DNA of 64,000 nt. It comes from JADFOI01 sp965218935 (GTDB taxonomy: Bacteria; Acidobacteriota; UBA6911; RPQK01; JADFOI01). This document shows, piece by piece, positions 53,574-61,945 of this stretch. The stretch is from the NCBI GenBank assembly GCA_965218935.1, contig CBDCMH010000006.1, forward strand, positions 32,160 through 96,159. The letters are read 5' to 3'. The notes under the pieces were generated by a model. The model ran no database searches. It saw only the letters and a program-made list of their open reading frames with translations, and had not been told where the DNA came from. The translations under genes were made by a program, and so were the position numbers. Every line of letters starts with the position of its first letter. Within the stretch, counting starts at the first letter, position 1.

Positions 53574-54146
53574 TTATCGCAAAATCCAGTTGACCCCAAC
53601 CAGAAGCGTGGCTGCATTAATGCCTAGATTCTCTCCCGCCGTGCCCGCATTCGAGATGTGGTGATTGCGAAACTCGAATACCCAGGTCGGTCCCTTTTGG
53701 GGGATCAGCCGTACCCCCGCTCCGAAAAGCACCTGAAAATTAAAAACTCGGTCGATTTCCACGACGTCCAAAGAGGTCCAGATCAGGCCGGCTCCGGCAC
53801 TCACAAAAGGAGCAAAACTGCGATCGTTCCAGAAGTGATAACGCCCTGCCAGCCCTGCCAACCCTACGGAAACAGCCGCCTCCGGCTCATGATAAAGCAG
53901 TAGCGTGGCCTCTCCATAGAGCTCCAGTCGGTCGGTGACAAACCATCCCATCTGGGGGTGGAAGGCGAAAAAGGCAATATCGGTGCTGGTGTGATCGTAT
54001 CCTGGAAATCCATGGGGCCAGGAATGCCCCCAGCCCCAGGTCAGGCCTTTGGTCCGGCTTTCCGAATCAAAGCGTTCGGCCGCTGCCCAAACCGGGGAGA
54101 GCGCGAGATGAAGAAAGAGAAAAAGAGACAAACATTTGGAGATCAC
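53574..54146 (-). CDS. PagL-like lipid A 3-O-deacylase (acyloxyacyl hydrolase)
   Basis: 190 residues with signal peptide (CLSLFLFLHLALSPVWAAA). An eight-strand outer-membrane barrel pattern is visible, and the conserved FRNHHISNAGTAGENLGIN holds the His-x-Ser pair of the PagL family, with a Glu in the same segment as the third residue. PagL removes the 3-O acyl chain of lipid A in the outer membrane. Substrate specificity is inferred from the motif only. It is the first gene of a pair with yjbQ and is divergent from the glycosyltransferase at 54171. Confidence 0.8.
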   Translation of the reverse strand: MISKCLSLFLFLHLALSPVWAAAERFDSESRTKGLTWGWGHSWPHGFPGYDHTSTDIAFFAFHPQMGWFVTDRLELYGEATLLLYHEPEAAVSVGLAGLAGRYHFWNDRSFAPFVSAGAGLIWTSLDVVEIDRVFNFQVLFGAGVRLIPQKGPTWVFEFRNHHISNAGTAGENLGINAATLLVGVNWILR

Positions 54147-54170
54147 TTTTCTGCCGGGCCCATTATACTC

Positions 54171-54956
54171 GTGTTCGTGGCTACAGTCTCACCTCCAGAC
54201 ATCTCGGTCATTATCCCGGTTTTAGATGATGCGGAAGCCCTGGATCTCGCTTTAAACAGTACCCAGGATTGTACCGGTGTCGAGCGAATCGTGGTGGATG
54301 GCGGAAGTTCCGATCGTTCGGCAGAGGTGGCTCAATCCCGGGGTGTCAAGATTCTCCATTCTCCTCCCGGTCGCGCCCGACAGATGAATACGGGAGCCGA
54401 AGTGGCTGAGGGAGCGTTCCTGGTTTTCCTGCATGCGGACACTTGCTTGCCGGAGCGGTTTGACCATCACGTCGGTCAAATCCTCACTCAATCGGGGGTG
54501 GCCGCCGGAGCTTTTCAGCTTCAGATCGATGCCCCCTCTGCTCGGTTGAGGCTCATCGAAAAAGTGGCCAACTGGCGATCGCGATATTGGCAGATGCCTT
54601 ACGGTGACCAGGCCATCTTCTTGAGAAGAGAGTTGTTCCGTGAGGTAGGAGGTTTTCCTGATCTTCCTATTATGGAGGATTTTCAACTGATTCGCCGATT
54701 GCAGAGTGAAGGCCAGATTGTCATCGCTCCTGCTGCAGTCTTGACCTCGGCCCGCAGGTGGAAGCAACTGGGCGCTTTGCGGACCACTCTGCTCAATCAG
54801 TTGATGATTCTCGGTTTTTATCTGGGTTTCGAGCCCTCACGTCTGGCTCGCTGGTACCGCGCGAAGCGCGCAAATCCCAAATTCAAAATCCCAAATTCAA
54901 AACAAACTCGAAATTCGATAGCACGACAGCACGACAGCACCAAGGCACGAAAATAG
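54171..54956 (+). CDS. Family 2 glycosyltransferase (TIGR04283-like)
   Basis: About 261 residues. Starts at GTG 54171 or 54177; upstream codons overlap the divergent pagL-like gene. VSVIIPV-type opening (ISVIIPVLDDAEALDLAL), VVDGGSSDRSAEVA, FLHADTCLPERF (DXD-like H-A-D-T) and MPYGDQAIFLRRELFREVGG with PIMEDFQLIRRL are typical of the glycosyltransferases of this subfamily, some of which are linked to arsenosugar synthesis. Donor and acceptor unknown. The last 28 residues (from RAKRANPKFKIPNS on) are encoded by a GC hairpin plus heptad and octad arrays, so the native end is replaced. Confidence 0.8.
   Translation: MFVATVSPPDISVIIPVLDDAEALDLALNSTQDCTGVERIVVDGGSSDRSAEVAQSRGVKILHSPPGRARQMNTGAEVAEGAFLVFLHADTCLPERFDHHVGQILTQSGVAAGAFQLQIDAPSARLRLIEKVANWRSRYWQMPYGDQAIFLRRELFREVGGFPDLPIMEDFQLIRRLQSEGQIVIAPAAVLTSARRWKQLGALRTTLLNQLMILGFYLGFEPSRLARWYRAKRANPKFKIPNSKQTRNSIARQHDSTKARK
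54861..54955 (+). repeat. GC hairpin, heptad and octad arrays, instance 6
   Basis: CGCGC-GAA-GCGCG hairpin near 54858, then AAATCCC, AAATTCA, AAATCCC, AAATTCA (7 bp), then GCACGACA, GCACGACA, GCACCAAG, GCACGAAA (8 bp). The whole array is in frame with the glycosyltransferase and ends at its TAG. Confidence 0.7.
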
Positions 54957-54969
54957 GGTGCATCTGATG

Positions 54970-55035
54970 CGGATTCGGCACCTGAGGTGTCTCCCACATT
55001 CCGGAGTGTAGGAGGCACCTCAGGTGCCGAATCCG
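54970..55035. repeat. Long perfect hairpin between convergent genes
   Basis: Arms CGGATTCGGCACCTGAGGTG (54970-54989) and its exact complement (55016-55035); the loop can pair further (CTCC-ACA with TGT-GGAG). Located between two convergent stops, so it may act as a bidirectional terminator or be a mobile palindrome. Confidence 0.8.
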
Positions 55036-55039
55036 AGCG

Positions 55040-55411
55040 CTACCTGAGGGTCCAGGCGGCCCAGATGAGAGAACCCCATCCTGCCAGCAGGGCCAGGCCG
55101 CCCAGTGGAGTCACCGCTCCCCACCAGCGAACACCACTCATGCTTAAAACGTAGAGTGTTCCGGAGAAGACCACCACTCCGGCCACGAAAAACCAGCCAG
55201 TCAGGTTCACCACCAGGGAAGGGGAGCGACCGGCCAACCAGGCAACGGCCAGTAGAGCCAGGGAATGGACCAGTTGATAGCGAACAGCGGTCTCAAAGAT
55301 GGTCAGCATTTCCGGTGAGAGCCTGTCTCTCAGGCCATGGGTTCCGAAGGCTCCAGCTGCTACACCCAAAAAACCCAAAACAGCTCCAGCACCCAAAAAG
55401 ATCCGTTCCAT
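55040..55411 (-). CDS. DUF423 (YgdD-like) membrane protein
   Basis: 123 residues from ATG 55411, four membrane spans. The N-terminal segment LGFLGVAAGAFGTHGL followed by YQLVHSLALLAVAWL is the DUF423 signature. The function of this widespread small inner-membrane family is unknown. Longer upstream codons have no support. Divergent from the peptidase operon at 55483 with a 71-base gap that must hold both promoters. Confidence 0.88.
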   Translation of the reverse strand: MERIFLGAGAVLGFLGVAAGAFGTHGLRDRLSPEMLTIFETAVRYQLVHSLALLAVAWLAGRSPSLVVNLTGWFFVAGVVVFSGTLYVLSMSGVRWWGAVTPLGGLALLAGWGSLIWAAWTLR

Positions 55412-55482
55412 GGCAGACAATATAGCAGGCCGAGGCAACTTTTGACTGGAATTCTCGTAAAACATTGTGTTCAACTTGGGTA

Positions 55483-57000
55483 ATGCGAATCAAGACGATC
55501 CGTTGGGTGGGCACCGCGCTTTGCATGGGGATCACCGCTGCCACCATTCTGACGGTGGGTGCCCAGAGTCTCGCCGACTTCGAAAAGAAAGTCCATGAGT
55601 TCACTCTGGACAACGGGCTCAAATTCCTGGTCCTGGAGCGGCACGAGGCACCGGTGGTTTCCTTTAACACCTATGCCAATGTCGGTTCCGTTGACGAGGT
55701 CAAGGGAATCACGGGGATGGCACACGTGTTTGAGCACATGGCCTTTAAAGGTTCCAGGACCGTTGGAACAGTGGATTACGCGGGTGAGGCCCAGGTTCTG
55801 GAGAGGGTGGACGAAGCCTTTCTTGCCCTCAAGCGGGAGCGAAGTCGAGGCGATGGAGCGGACCCGGAACGTCTGGCCGAGTTGCAGCAACGCCTCGATG
55901 AGGCTCAAGAGGAAGCCTCACGATTTATGGTTCACGACGAATTTGAAGAGGCTTTCACCCAGGCCGGGAGCGTGGGTCTCAATGCCAGTACCTCCAGCGA
56001 TGCCACCCGCTACGTGGTCAATCTTCCTTCCAACAAAGTGGAGTTGTGGATGGCCTTGGAGTCGGATCGGTTTTTGAATCCGGTGCTCCGCGAATTCTAC
56101 AAGGAAAAAGATGTGGTCAAGGAAGAGCGGCGAATGCGCACCGAAAGCAGGCCTCGAGGTCGCCTGATGGAGGAGTTTCTGGCCATTGCTTTCAAGGCCC
56201 ACCCTTACGGTGAGCCCACCATAGGTCATATGAGCGATGTGGAAACCATGACCCGCTCGGAGGCCAAGGAGTTCTTCCGGAAATACTATGCCCCCAGCAA
56301 TCTGACCATGGCCATTGTAGGAGATGTTGATCTGGAGGAGATTCGGTCTCTGGCTGGGACCTATTTCGGGCGCATTCCCGCTGCTCCCCCACCCGACCCG
56401 GTAGAGACGGTGGAGCCCCCTCAAACGGGTCAGCGCCGGGTGGTGGTCGAAGATCGTTCACAGCCCTGGGTGGTGATGGGTTACCACACCCCGGACATCA
56501 ATCATCCAGATAATGCAGTTTTTGAGGCCATTAGCGACATTCTGGGCGCGGGAAGAACTTCGCGTCTGTACAAAAGCCTGGTCAAGGAAAAGAAGATTGC
56601 TGTCAATGCTTCCGCTTTCCAGGGTTTTCCGGGGAGCAAGTACCCGGGGCTCTTTGTGTTTTTTGCCACGCCGGCTCGAGGGCACACCACCCAGGAGTGC
56701 GAGGAAGCGGTCATTGTAGAGATTGAGAGGCTCAAGACGGAACCCGTGTCGGACCAGGACCTGGAAAAATTTAGAACCCGGAGCCAAGCCTCTGTGGTTC
56801 GTGCCCTTGCCTCCAATCGGGGGCTTGCTCGACAGCTGACCTTTTACGAAGTCGTGACGGGAGATTGGCGAAATCTCTTCAAGCAGCTGGATGAAATCAA
56901 TCAGGTTACAGCCCAGGACATTCAGCGGGTGGCCGAGGAGTATTTCACCTCAAAAAATAGTGTGGTGGGCGTGATCGAGACACAACAGTCGGATCGCTGA
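55483..57000 (+). CDS. M16 family zinc peptidase, catalytic subunit
   Basis: 505 residues from ATG 55483 with a signal peptide (MRIKTIRWVGTALCMGITAA). The inverted zinc motif is H81-VFE-H85 in HVFEHMAF, and the third ligand Glu is in EEWW-like position near KDVVKEERRM. An unusual charged coiled insert (about residues 115-145, ERSRGDGADPERLAELQQRL) lies after the motif. With the next gene it forms the usual periplasmic pair of an active and an inactive M16 protein, resembling PqqL or processing peptidase. Confidence 0.88.
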   Translation: MRIKTIRWVGTALCMGITAATILTVGAQSLADFEKKVHEFTLDNGLKFLVLERHEAPVVSFNTYANVGSVDEVKGITGMAHVFEHMAFKGSRTVGTVDYAGEAQVLERVDEAFLALKRERSRGDGADPERLAELQQRLDEAQEEASRFMVHDEFEEAFTQAGSVGLNASTSSDATRYVVNLPSNKVELWMALESDRFLNPVLREFYKEKDVVKEERRMRTESRPRGRLMEEFLAIAFKAHPYGEPTIGHMSDVETMTRSEAKEFFRKYYAPSNLTMAIVGDVDLEEIRSLAGTYFGRIPAAPPPDPVETVEPPQTGQRRVVVEDRSQPWVVMGYHTPDINHPDNAVFEAISDILGAGRTSRLYKSLVKEKKIAVNASAFQGFPGSKYPGLFVFFATPARGHTTQECEEAVIVEIERLKTEPVSDQDLEKFRTRSQASVVRALASNRGLARQLTFYEVVTGDWRNLFKQLDEINQVTAQDIQRVAEEYFTSKNSVVGVIETQQSDR

Positions 57001-57019
57001 TCGAGGAGGGAGAAGAAGG

Positions 57020-58459
57020 ATGAGGGAGAGACGGTCTGTACTCGCAATGTGGGTGATGGGGTTGATGGTTTCGTCCTGGGTTGCCGGATCAGTCCTGGCC
57101 CAGACCCCTTATCAGGATCTCAAATATCCGAAACTCAACGATATCCAACTGCCCCAGGTGGAACAGGTCACTCTGTCCAATGGAATGAGGCTGTTTATCC
57201 TGGAGGATCATGAGCTTCCCCTGATCAATTTGTCGGCTCGAATCCGAGTAGGCTCCATCGACGAACCCCCTGAAAAGGTGGGTTTGGCCTCACTCACCGG
57301 AACCGTCATGCGCACGGGTGGAACCACCAGCAGGACGGGTGAGGAGATCGATGAGGAACTGGAGCTCATTGCCGCTTCGGTGGAAACCGGCATCGGGTTG
57401 AGCTCGGGTTCGGCCTCCATGTCGGTACTGAGTAAAGACCTGGGAACCGGTTTGCCGATTCTGGCGGACATCTTGATGAATCCGGCCTTTCCGGAAGAGA
57501 TGATCCAGCTGGGCAAACTTCGGCAACGCAGTGCCATTTCGCGCCGAAACGACAGCGCCGGCGGAGTCGCTTCCCGGGAGTTCGGCAAGCTTATTTATGG
57601 GGCAGACAGTCCCTACGCTCGATCTGCCGAATATGCCACCATCGATAGCATCTCTCGTGAGGATTTGATTGTCTTTCATGAAAGATTCTTTTATCCCAAC
57701 AATATGATGCTGGCGGTCTGGGGTGATTTCCACACTCCGGAGATGATTCAGAAAATCGAAGAAGCCTTTGCAGGCTGGGAGAAGCGGGAAATAGAGATCT
57801 CCCCACCACCCAAGGTGAATTACGAGTTTCAAAAAACCGTCAATCTCATCCAGAGGGATGATGTGAACCAGACCAATATCTTCATGGGGCACATCGGAGG
57901 CCTCAGGAACGACCCGGACTATTTTGCCCTCGTTTTGGTGAACCGAATTCTCGGCTCGGGCTTCACCAGTCGTCTTTTCAGGGAAGTGAGATCGCGCCAG
58001 GGCCTGGCCTATTCCGTTTTTGGCTACTATTCTGCCAATTATGATTATGAAGGGATCTTTTACATCGGCTGTCAGACCAAATCGGAGACCACGGTTCAGG
58101 CCATTCGGGCCCTGACGGCTGAAGTGGAGAAGATGGCCGAAAGCGAGGTCACCGACGAGGAGTTGGAGCTGGCCCGGGAGAGCTTTCTCAACGCCTTTGT
58201 TTTCAACTTTGATTCCCGTGGTGAAATCGTCAATCGCCTGATGACTTACACCTATTATGGGTATCTGGCGGATTTCCTGGAGAAGGCCAAAGAGAATATT
58301 GAAAGGGTGACCAAGAGCGATATTCTGAGAGTGGTGCGAAAGCATCTGCACCCCGACAAGATGCAGATCCTGGCCGTGGGCCGTTCTCAGGACTTTGACG
58401 AACCGCTTTCCGTGTTGGGACCGGTCAACTCAATTGACACCACCATTCCGGGTCAATGA
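57020..58459 (+). CDS. M16 family peptidase-like protein, non-catalytic subunit
   Basis: 479 residues; GGAGGGAG upstream of ATG 57020. Signal peptide (VMGLMVSSWVAGSVLAQ). Two M16 folds are visible (LSNGMRLFILEDHELPLINL at the start; RSRQGLAYSVFGYYSANYDY in the second half, the R/Y motif), but the HxxEH motif is replaced by TGTVMRTGGT, so it cannot bind zinc there. It should pair with the 55483 product to close the chamber. The stop overlaps the AAA+ gene (ATGA). Confidence 0.87.
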   Translation: MRERRSVLAMWVMGLMVSSWVAGSVLAQTPYQDLKYPKLNDIQLPQVEQVTLSNGMRLFILEDHELPLINLSARIRVGSIDEPPEKVGLASLTGTVMRTGGTTSRTGEEIDEELELIAASVETGIGLSSGSASMSVLSKDLGTGLPILADILMNPAFPEEMIQLGKLRQRSAISRRNDSAGGVASREFGKLIYGADSPYARSAEYATIDSISREDLIVFHERFFYPNNMMLAVWGDFHTPEMIQKIEEAFAGWEKREIEISPPPKVNYEFQKTVNLIQRDDVNQTNIFMGHIGGLRNDPDYFALVLVNRILGSGFTSRLFREVRSRQGLAYSVFGYYSANYDYEGIFYIGCQTKSETTVQAIRALTAEVEKMAESEVTDEELELARESFLNAFVFNFDSRGEIVNRLMTYTYYGYLADFLEKAKENIERVTKSDILRVVRKHLHPDKMQILAVGRSQDFDEPLSVLGPVNSIDTTIPGQ

Positions 58460-59943
58460 GTCTCACGACCAGTACCCACGACGTTAAAACCCTGGTTCTT
58501 TCCTTTCATCCCGTCATTGTCATCGAAACAGTGGAAGAAGACCGGGTCTACTCCCTTTTCCAGTCAACCGCGCTGGAACTTCGAATGCCATTTTACGAAT
58601 GGTCGATCACCACGGGGTTGGTTCGGGTGCCCGGGAAAAACATCATGTATGGCACTGGAGAGCCTACGAGTCTTCTGTCCACTCTTCACCAGTTGGATAC
58701 TCAGGCCATCTTTCTTCTCAAGGATTTTGCAAGATTTACTACGGATCATGCTGTGGCTCGCCAGCTTCGAGAGGTTTCCCAGAGATTTTCCAAGAATCGT
58801 TCCACCATCGTGTTATCGGGAGCAGCTATCCAGCTCCCTCCGGAAATCGAGCACGGTGTGGTCTACTACAACCTGAAACTCCCGGGGAAAGAGGAACTGA
58901 GGAAGGTTTTCAACGCGGTGCTGCATTCCTTGGTCTCAGCCAACCGGATTGAGGTCCAGCTCGACACCATGGATCGGGATGAACTGGTGAACGCCTTGAG
59001 TGGGATGACCTTGAACCAGGCCAGGCAAACGATCGCTTTTGCCGCTCTCAAGGATGGCAGGCTCACGGCTGGAGCCATCAAGGAAATTCTGGAGCGTAAA
59101 ACTCAGGTGATCCGGGAGAGCGGACTTCTGGAGTATTATCCGGTCGAGGACAATCGCTTCCAGCTGGGAGGCTTCGCCCGCCTCAAACGCTGGCTGGTGC
59201 GAGCCCGGACCGGGTTTAGCCGCGAAGCTCGGGAGCTCAACTTGCCCACTCCTCGAGGGATCCTGATTGTGGGTGTGCAGGGGTGTGGCAAGTCTCTCGC
59301 CGCCAAGGTGATCACTCGTGAATGGAAGCTGCCGCTGGTGAAACTGGATGCGGGAAGACTCTTTGATAAATATATCGGAGAGTCGGAAAAGAACTTTCGT
59401 AAAGCCATCTCCCTGGCCGAGTCCATGGCTCCAGTCGTTCTCTGGATTGATGAGATCGAGAAAGCCATGGCCACGGGAGGAAGCGACGCGGATGGGGGGT
59501 TGGGTCGCCGCATTTTTGGCAGCTTTCTCACCTGGTTGCAGGAGAAGCAGCACCAGGTTTTTGTGGTTGCTACCGCCAACGATCTTTCCATCCTGCCTCC
59601 GGAACTCCTGAGGAAGGGGCGCTTCGATGAAATTTTCTTCGTGGATCTCCCCAATGCGGAGGAGCGGGGAGCCATATTGACGATTCATTTGAAGCTTCGA
59701 AAACAGGATCCGAGCCAGTTCGACTTGCATCGACTGGTTGAAGCCGCGGAAGGTTTCAGCGGGGCGGAGATTGAGCAGGCCGTCATCGCTTCACTCTATC
59801 GGGGGCTCCATTTGAAGCAGCCTCTGGATACAGAACTCCTGGTCAAGGAGATCGGCGAGACGGTTCCTCTCTCCGTTTCCCGGCGTGAAGATATGCAAGA
59901 ACTCCGAGAGATGGCCCAGGGACGTTTCGTCAGCGTGAACTAA
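58456..59943 (+). CDS. AAA+ ATPase, Ycf46-like
   Basis: 495 residues. An N-terminal domain of about 230 residues (VIVIETVEEDRVYSLFQSTA) is followed by an AAA+ module: Walker A GVQGCGKSLAAKVI near 273, Walker B VVLWIDEIEKA near 328, sensor-1 FVVATANDLS, arginine fingers in RKGRFDEIFFVDLP, and the C-terminal lid with GFSGAEIEQAVIAS. This matches the Ycf46-type ATPases of plastids and cyanobacteria, also found in other bacteria; role unknown. Coupled by ATGA to the peptidase pair, which is odd as these act in different compartments. Confidence 0.88.
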   Translation: MSLTTSTHDVKTLVLSFHPVIVIETVEEDRVYSLFQSTALELRMPFYEWSITTGLVRVPGKNIMYGTGEPTSLLSTLHQLDTQAIFLLKDFARFTTDHAVARQLREVSQRFSKNRSTIVLSGAAIQLPPEIEHGVVYYNLKLPGKEELRKVFNAVLHSLVSANRIEVQLDTMDRDELVNALSGMTLNQARQTIAFAALKDGRLTAGAIKEILERKTQVIRESGLLEYYPVEDNRFQLGGFARLKRWLVRARTGFSREARELNLPTPRGILIVGVQGCGKSLAAKVITREWKLPLVKLDAGRLFDKYIGESEKNFRKAISLAESMAPVVLWIDEIEKAMATGGSDADGGLGRRIFGSFLTWLQEKQHQVFVVATANDLSILPPELLRKGRFDEIFFVDLPNAEERGAILTIHLKLRKQDPSQFDLHRLVEAAEGFSGAEIEQAVIASLYRGLHLKQPLDTELLVKEIGETVPLSVSRREDMQELREMAQGRFVSVN

Positions 59944-59999
59944 CAATCGGCTTTTAGGGCCTGTTGTGGTAGTCTTAGGCGAGGAGCTAATCAACACCC

Positions 60000-61016
60000 A
60001 TGGACAAAGATGTCATCGATCTCTCAAACATTCAATTACCCAACCTCTCTCCCAGAATCATTTTCATCGCCATCGCGGTCCTTGTCGGGGCGGTGGTGGT
60101 TCTGGACAGCTTTTACCAGATTCAGCCGGAAGAGGTAGGCGTCATCAGACGTTTTGGGCGATACAACGCGCCCCCCAGGCCGCCCGGTTTACAGTTCAAG
60201 TTGCCCTTTATCGACACTGTGGTCAAAGTGCCGGTGCAAAGACAACTCAAACAGGAGTTTGGATTTCGTACGGTAGAGCCGGGCAGGCGCACCATCTATT
60301 CTCCCCAGGACTTTTTGGGGGAATCCTTAATGCTGACCGGTGATCTGAACGTGGCTGTGGTGGAATGGATTGTGCAATACCGGGTCTCGGATCCCTACGC
60401 GTATCTCTTTAAAGTGCGCGACGTGGAGGACACCTTTCGTGACATGACTGAGGCGGTGGTGCGAAAAGTCGTCGGGGATCGAACGGTCACCGAGGTCCTG
60501 ACCGTGGGTCGTCAGGAGATCGAAACCACCGTAAAGGTGCAATTGCAGGAACTGTGCAATCAGTACGAAACGGGCATCACTATTGATCAGGTGGTGTTGC
60601 AGGATGTGAATCCTCCCGATCCCGTGAAACCTTCCTGGGATGAGGTCAACCAGGCCCAGCAGCAGCGGGATCGACTCATCAACGAAGCCACCGGAGAGTA
60701 CAACAGGGTGATTCCGCGGGCTGCGGGTGAAGCCCAGCAGACCATTTTGCAGGCCCAAGGGTACGCGCTGGACCGGGTCAATCGTGCTGAAGGGGATTCC
60801 ACCCGTTTCAAGGCGCTTTACGATGCCTATCGCCGGGCACCGCAGGTCACCCGAAGACGCATGTATTTGGAAACCATGGCCAAGGTGCTGCCGAAGATGG
60901 GCGGCAAGCTTTACATCGATAGTGACGCCCAGGGAGTGATGCCGCTGCTTCCTTTGGAGACTTTGCAGGGTCTCACCGGAGCAAGTGGAGGATCTACCCG
61001 GGAGGGGGGGCAATGA
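60000..61016 (+). CDS. hflK: HflK, FtsH protease modulator
   Basis: 338 residues. One N-terminal span (IIFIAIAVLVGAVVVLDSFY) then a band-7/SPFH domain (IQPEEVGVIRRFGRY, RPPGLQFKLPFIDTV) and a coiled-coil stretch with DVNPPDPVKPSWDEVNQAQQ, the HflK signature. It faces the periplasm and, with HflC, forms the cage that restrains the membrane protease FtsH. Its TGA overlaps hflC (ATGA). Confidence 0.92.
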   Translation: MDKDVIDLSNIQLPNLSPRIIFIAIAVLVGAVVVLDSFYQIQPEEVGVIRRFGRYNAPPRPPGLQFKLPFIDTVVKVPVQRQLKQEFGFRTVEPGRRTIYSPQDFLGESLMLTGDLNVAVVEWIVQYRVSDPYAYLFKVRDVEDTFRDMTEAVVRKVVGDRTVTEVLTVGRQEIETTVKVQLQELCNQYETGITIDQVVLQDVNPPDPVKPSWDEVNQAQQQRDRLINEATGEYNRVIPRAAGEAQQTILQAQGYALDRVNRAEGDSTRFKALYDAYRRAPQVTRRRMYLETMAKVLPKMGGKLYIDSDAQGVMPLLPLETLQGLTGASGGSTREGGQ

Positions 61017-61945
61017 ACGGCAAAACAGGGGTAATTTTGTTGATTGTTGTTGGGTTGATCGTTTTCCTGTATAGCGCCGCTTACGTGGTGGATGAGACGC
61101 AGCAAGTGATTATCACCCAGTTCGGCGATCCCGTTGGGAACGCGGTCGACGAGCCTGGCGTCAAGTTTAAGGTGCCGTTTGTTCAGGTGGCGAACTATTT
61201 CGACAAACGCTTTCTGGCGTGGGACGGTGATGCTAACCAGGTTCCTACCCGGGACAAGAGATTCATCTGGGTGGATTCCTATGCCCGTTGGAGAATCAGT
61301 GAGCCCTTGAGGTTCTTTGAACGTCTGCGCGACGAACTGGGAGCGAAGTCCAGACTGGACGATATCCTGGATGGGGAAACCCGCAACGCCGTTGCCCGTC
61401 ACGATCTGGTGGAGGTGGTTCGAAGCACCAATCGTCAACCGGATGCCTCCCTGCTGGAGTCTGAAGAAGAGACGGCTCAGCTGGAAGCCATTGCAAGGGG
61501 ACGCCAGGAGATCATCGAGGCCGTATTGGAAACCGCTCAGGCCCGCACGGCAGACCTGGGTATTGAACTCATCGATTTTCAGATCAAGCGGATTAATTAT
61601 GTGGAAGAGGTGCGGAGAGATGTTTTTGAGCGCATGATTGCCGAGCGCAACCGGATCGCCGAGCGCTACCGCTCAGAGGGAGAAGGGGAAGCTGCACGGA
61701 TCCGGGGCGAGAGAGAGCGGGAATTGGCACGGATTCAGTCTGAAGCCTATCGGACCGCTGAGGAATTACGAGGCCAGGCCGATGCCCAGGCCACTCAGAC
61801 CTATGCAGAGGCCTATAACCGGGATGCCTCGTTTTATGCCTTTATGAAGAGCCTGGAGACCCTGGAGCAGACCGCCGATCCCAACAGCACGCTGATTCTG
61901 AGCACGGATGCTGATCTGCTGGAATATCTGAAGGCAACTCAGTAA
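61013..61945 (+). CDS. hflC: HflC, FtsH protease modulator
   Basis: 310 residues. N-terminal anchor (VILLIVVGLIVFLYSAAYVV), SPFH domain (VDETQQVIITQFGDPVG, GVKFKVPFVQVANYFDKRFL), and the HflC helical segment with DFQIKRINYVEEVRRDVFER, MIAERNRIAERYRSEGEGEA. Normal length. It makes the heteromeric HflKC complex with the previous gene. Converges with xdhC, stop codons abutting with no spacer, so no separate terminator exists between them. Confidence 0.92.
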   Translation: MNGKTGVILLIVVGLIVFLYSAAYVVDETQQVIITQFGDPVGNAVDEPGVKFKVPFVQVANYFDKRFLAWDGDANQVPTRDKRFIWVDSYARWRISEPLRFFERLRDELGAKSRLDDILDGETRNAVARHDLVEVVRSTNRQPDASLLESEEETAQLEAIARGRQEIIEAVLETAQARTADLGIELIDFQIKRINYVEEVRRDVFERMIAERNRIAERYRSEGEGEAARIRGERERELARIQSEAYRTAEELRGQADAQATQTYAEAYNRDASFYAFMKSLETLEQTADPNSTLILSTDADLLEYLKATQ

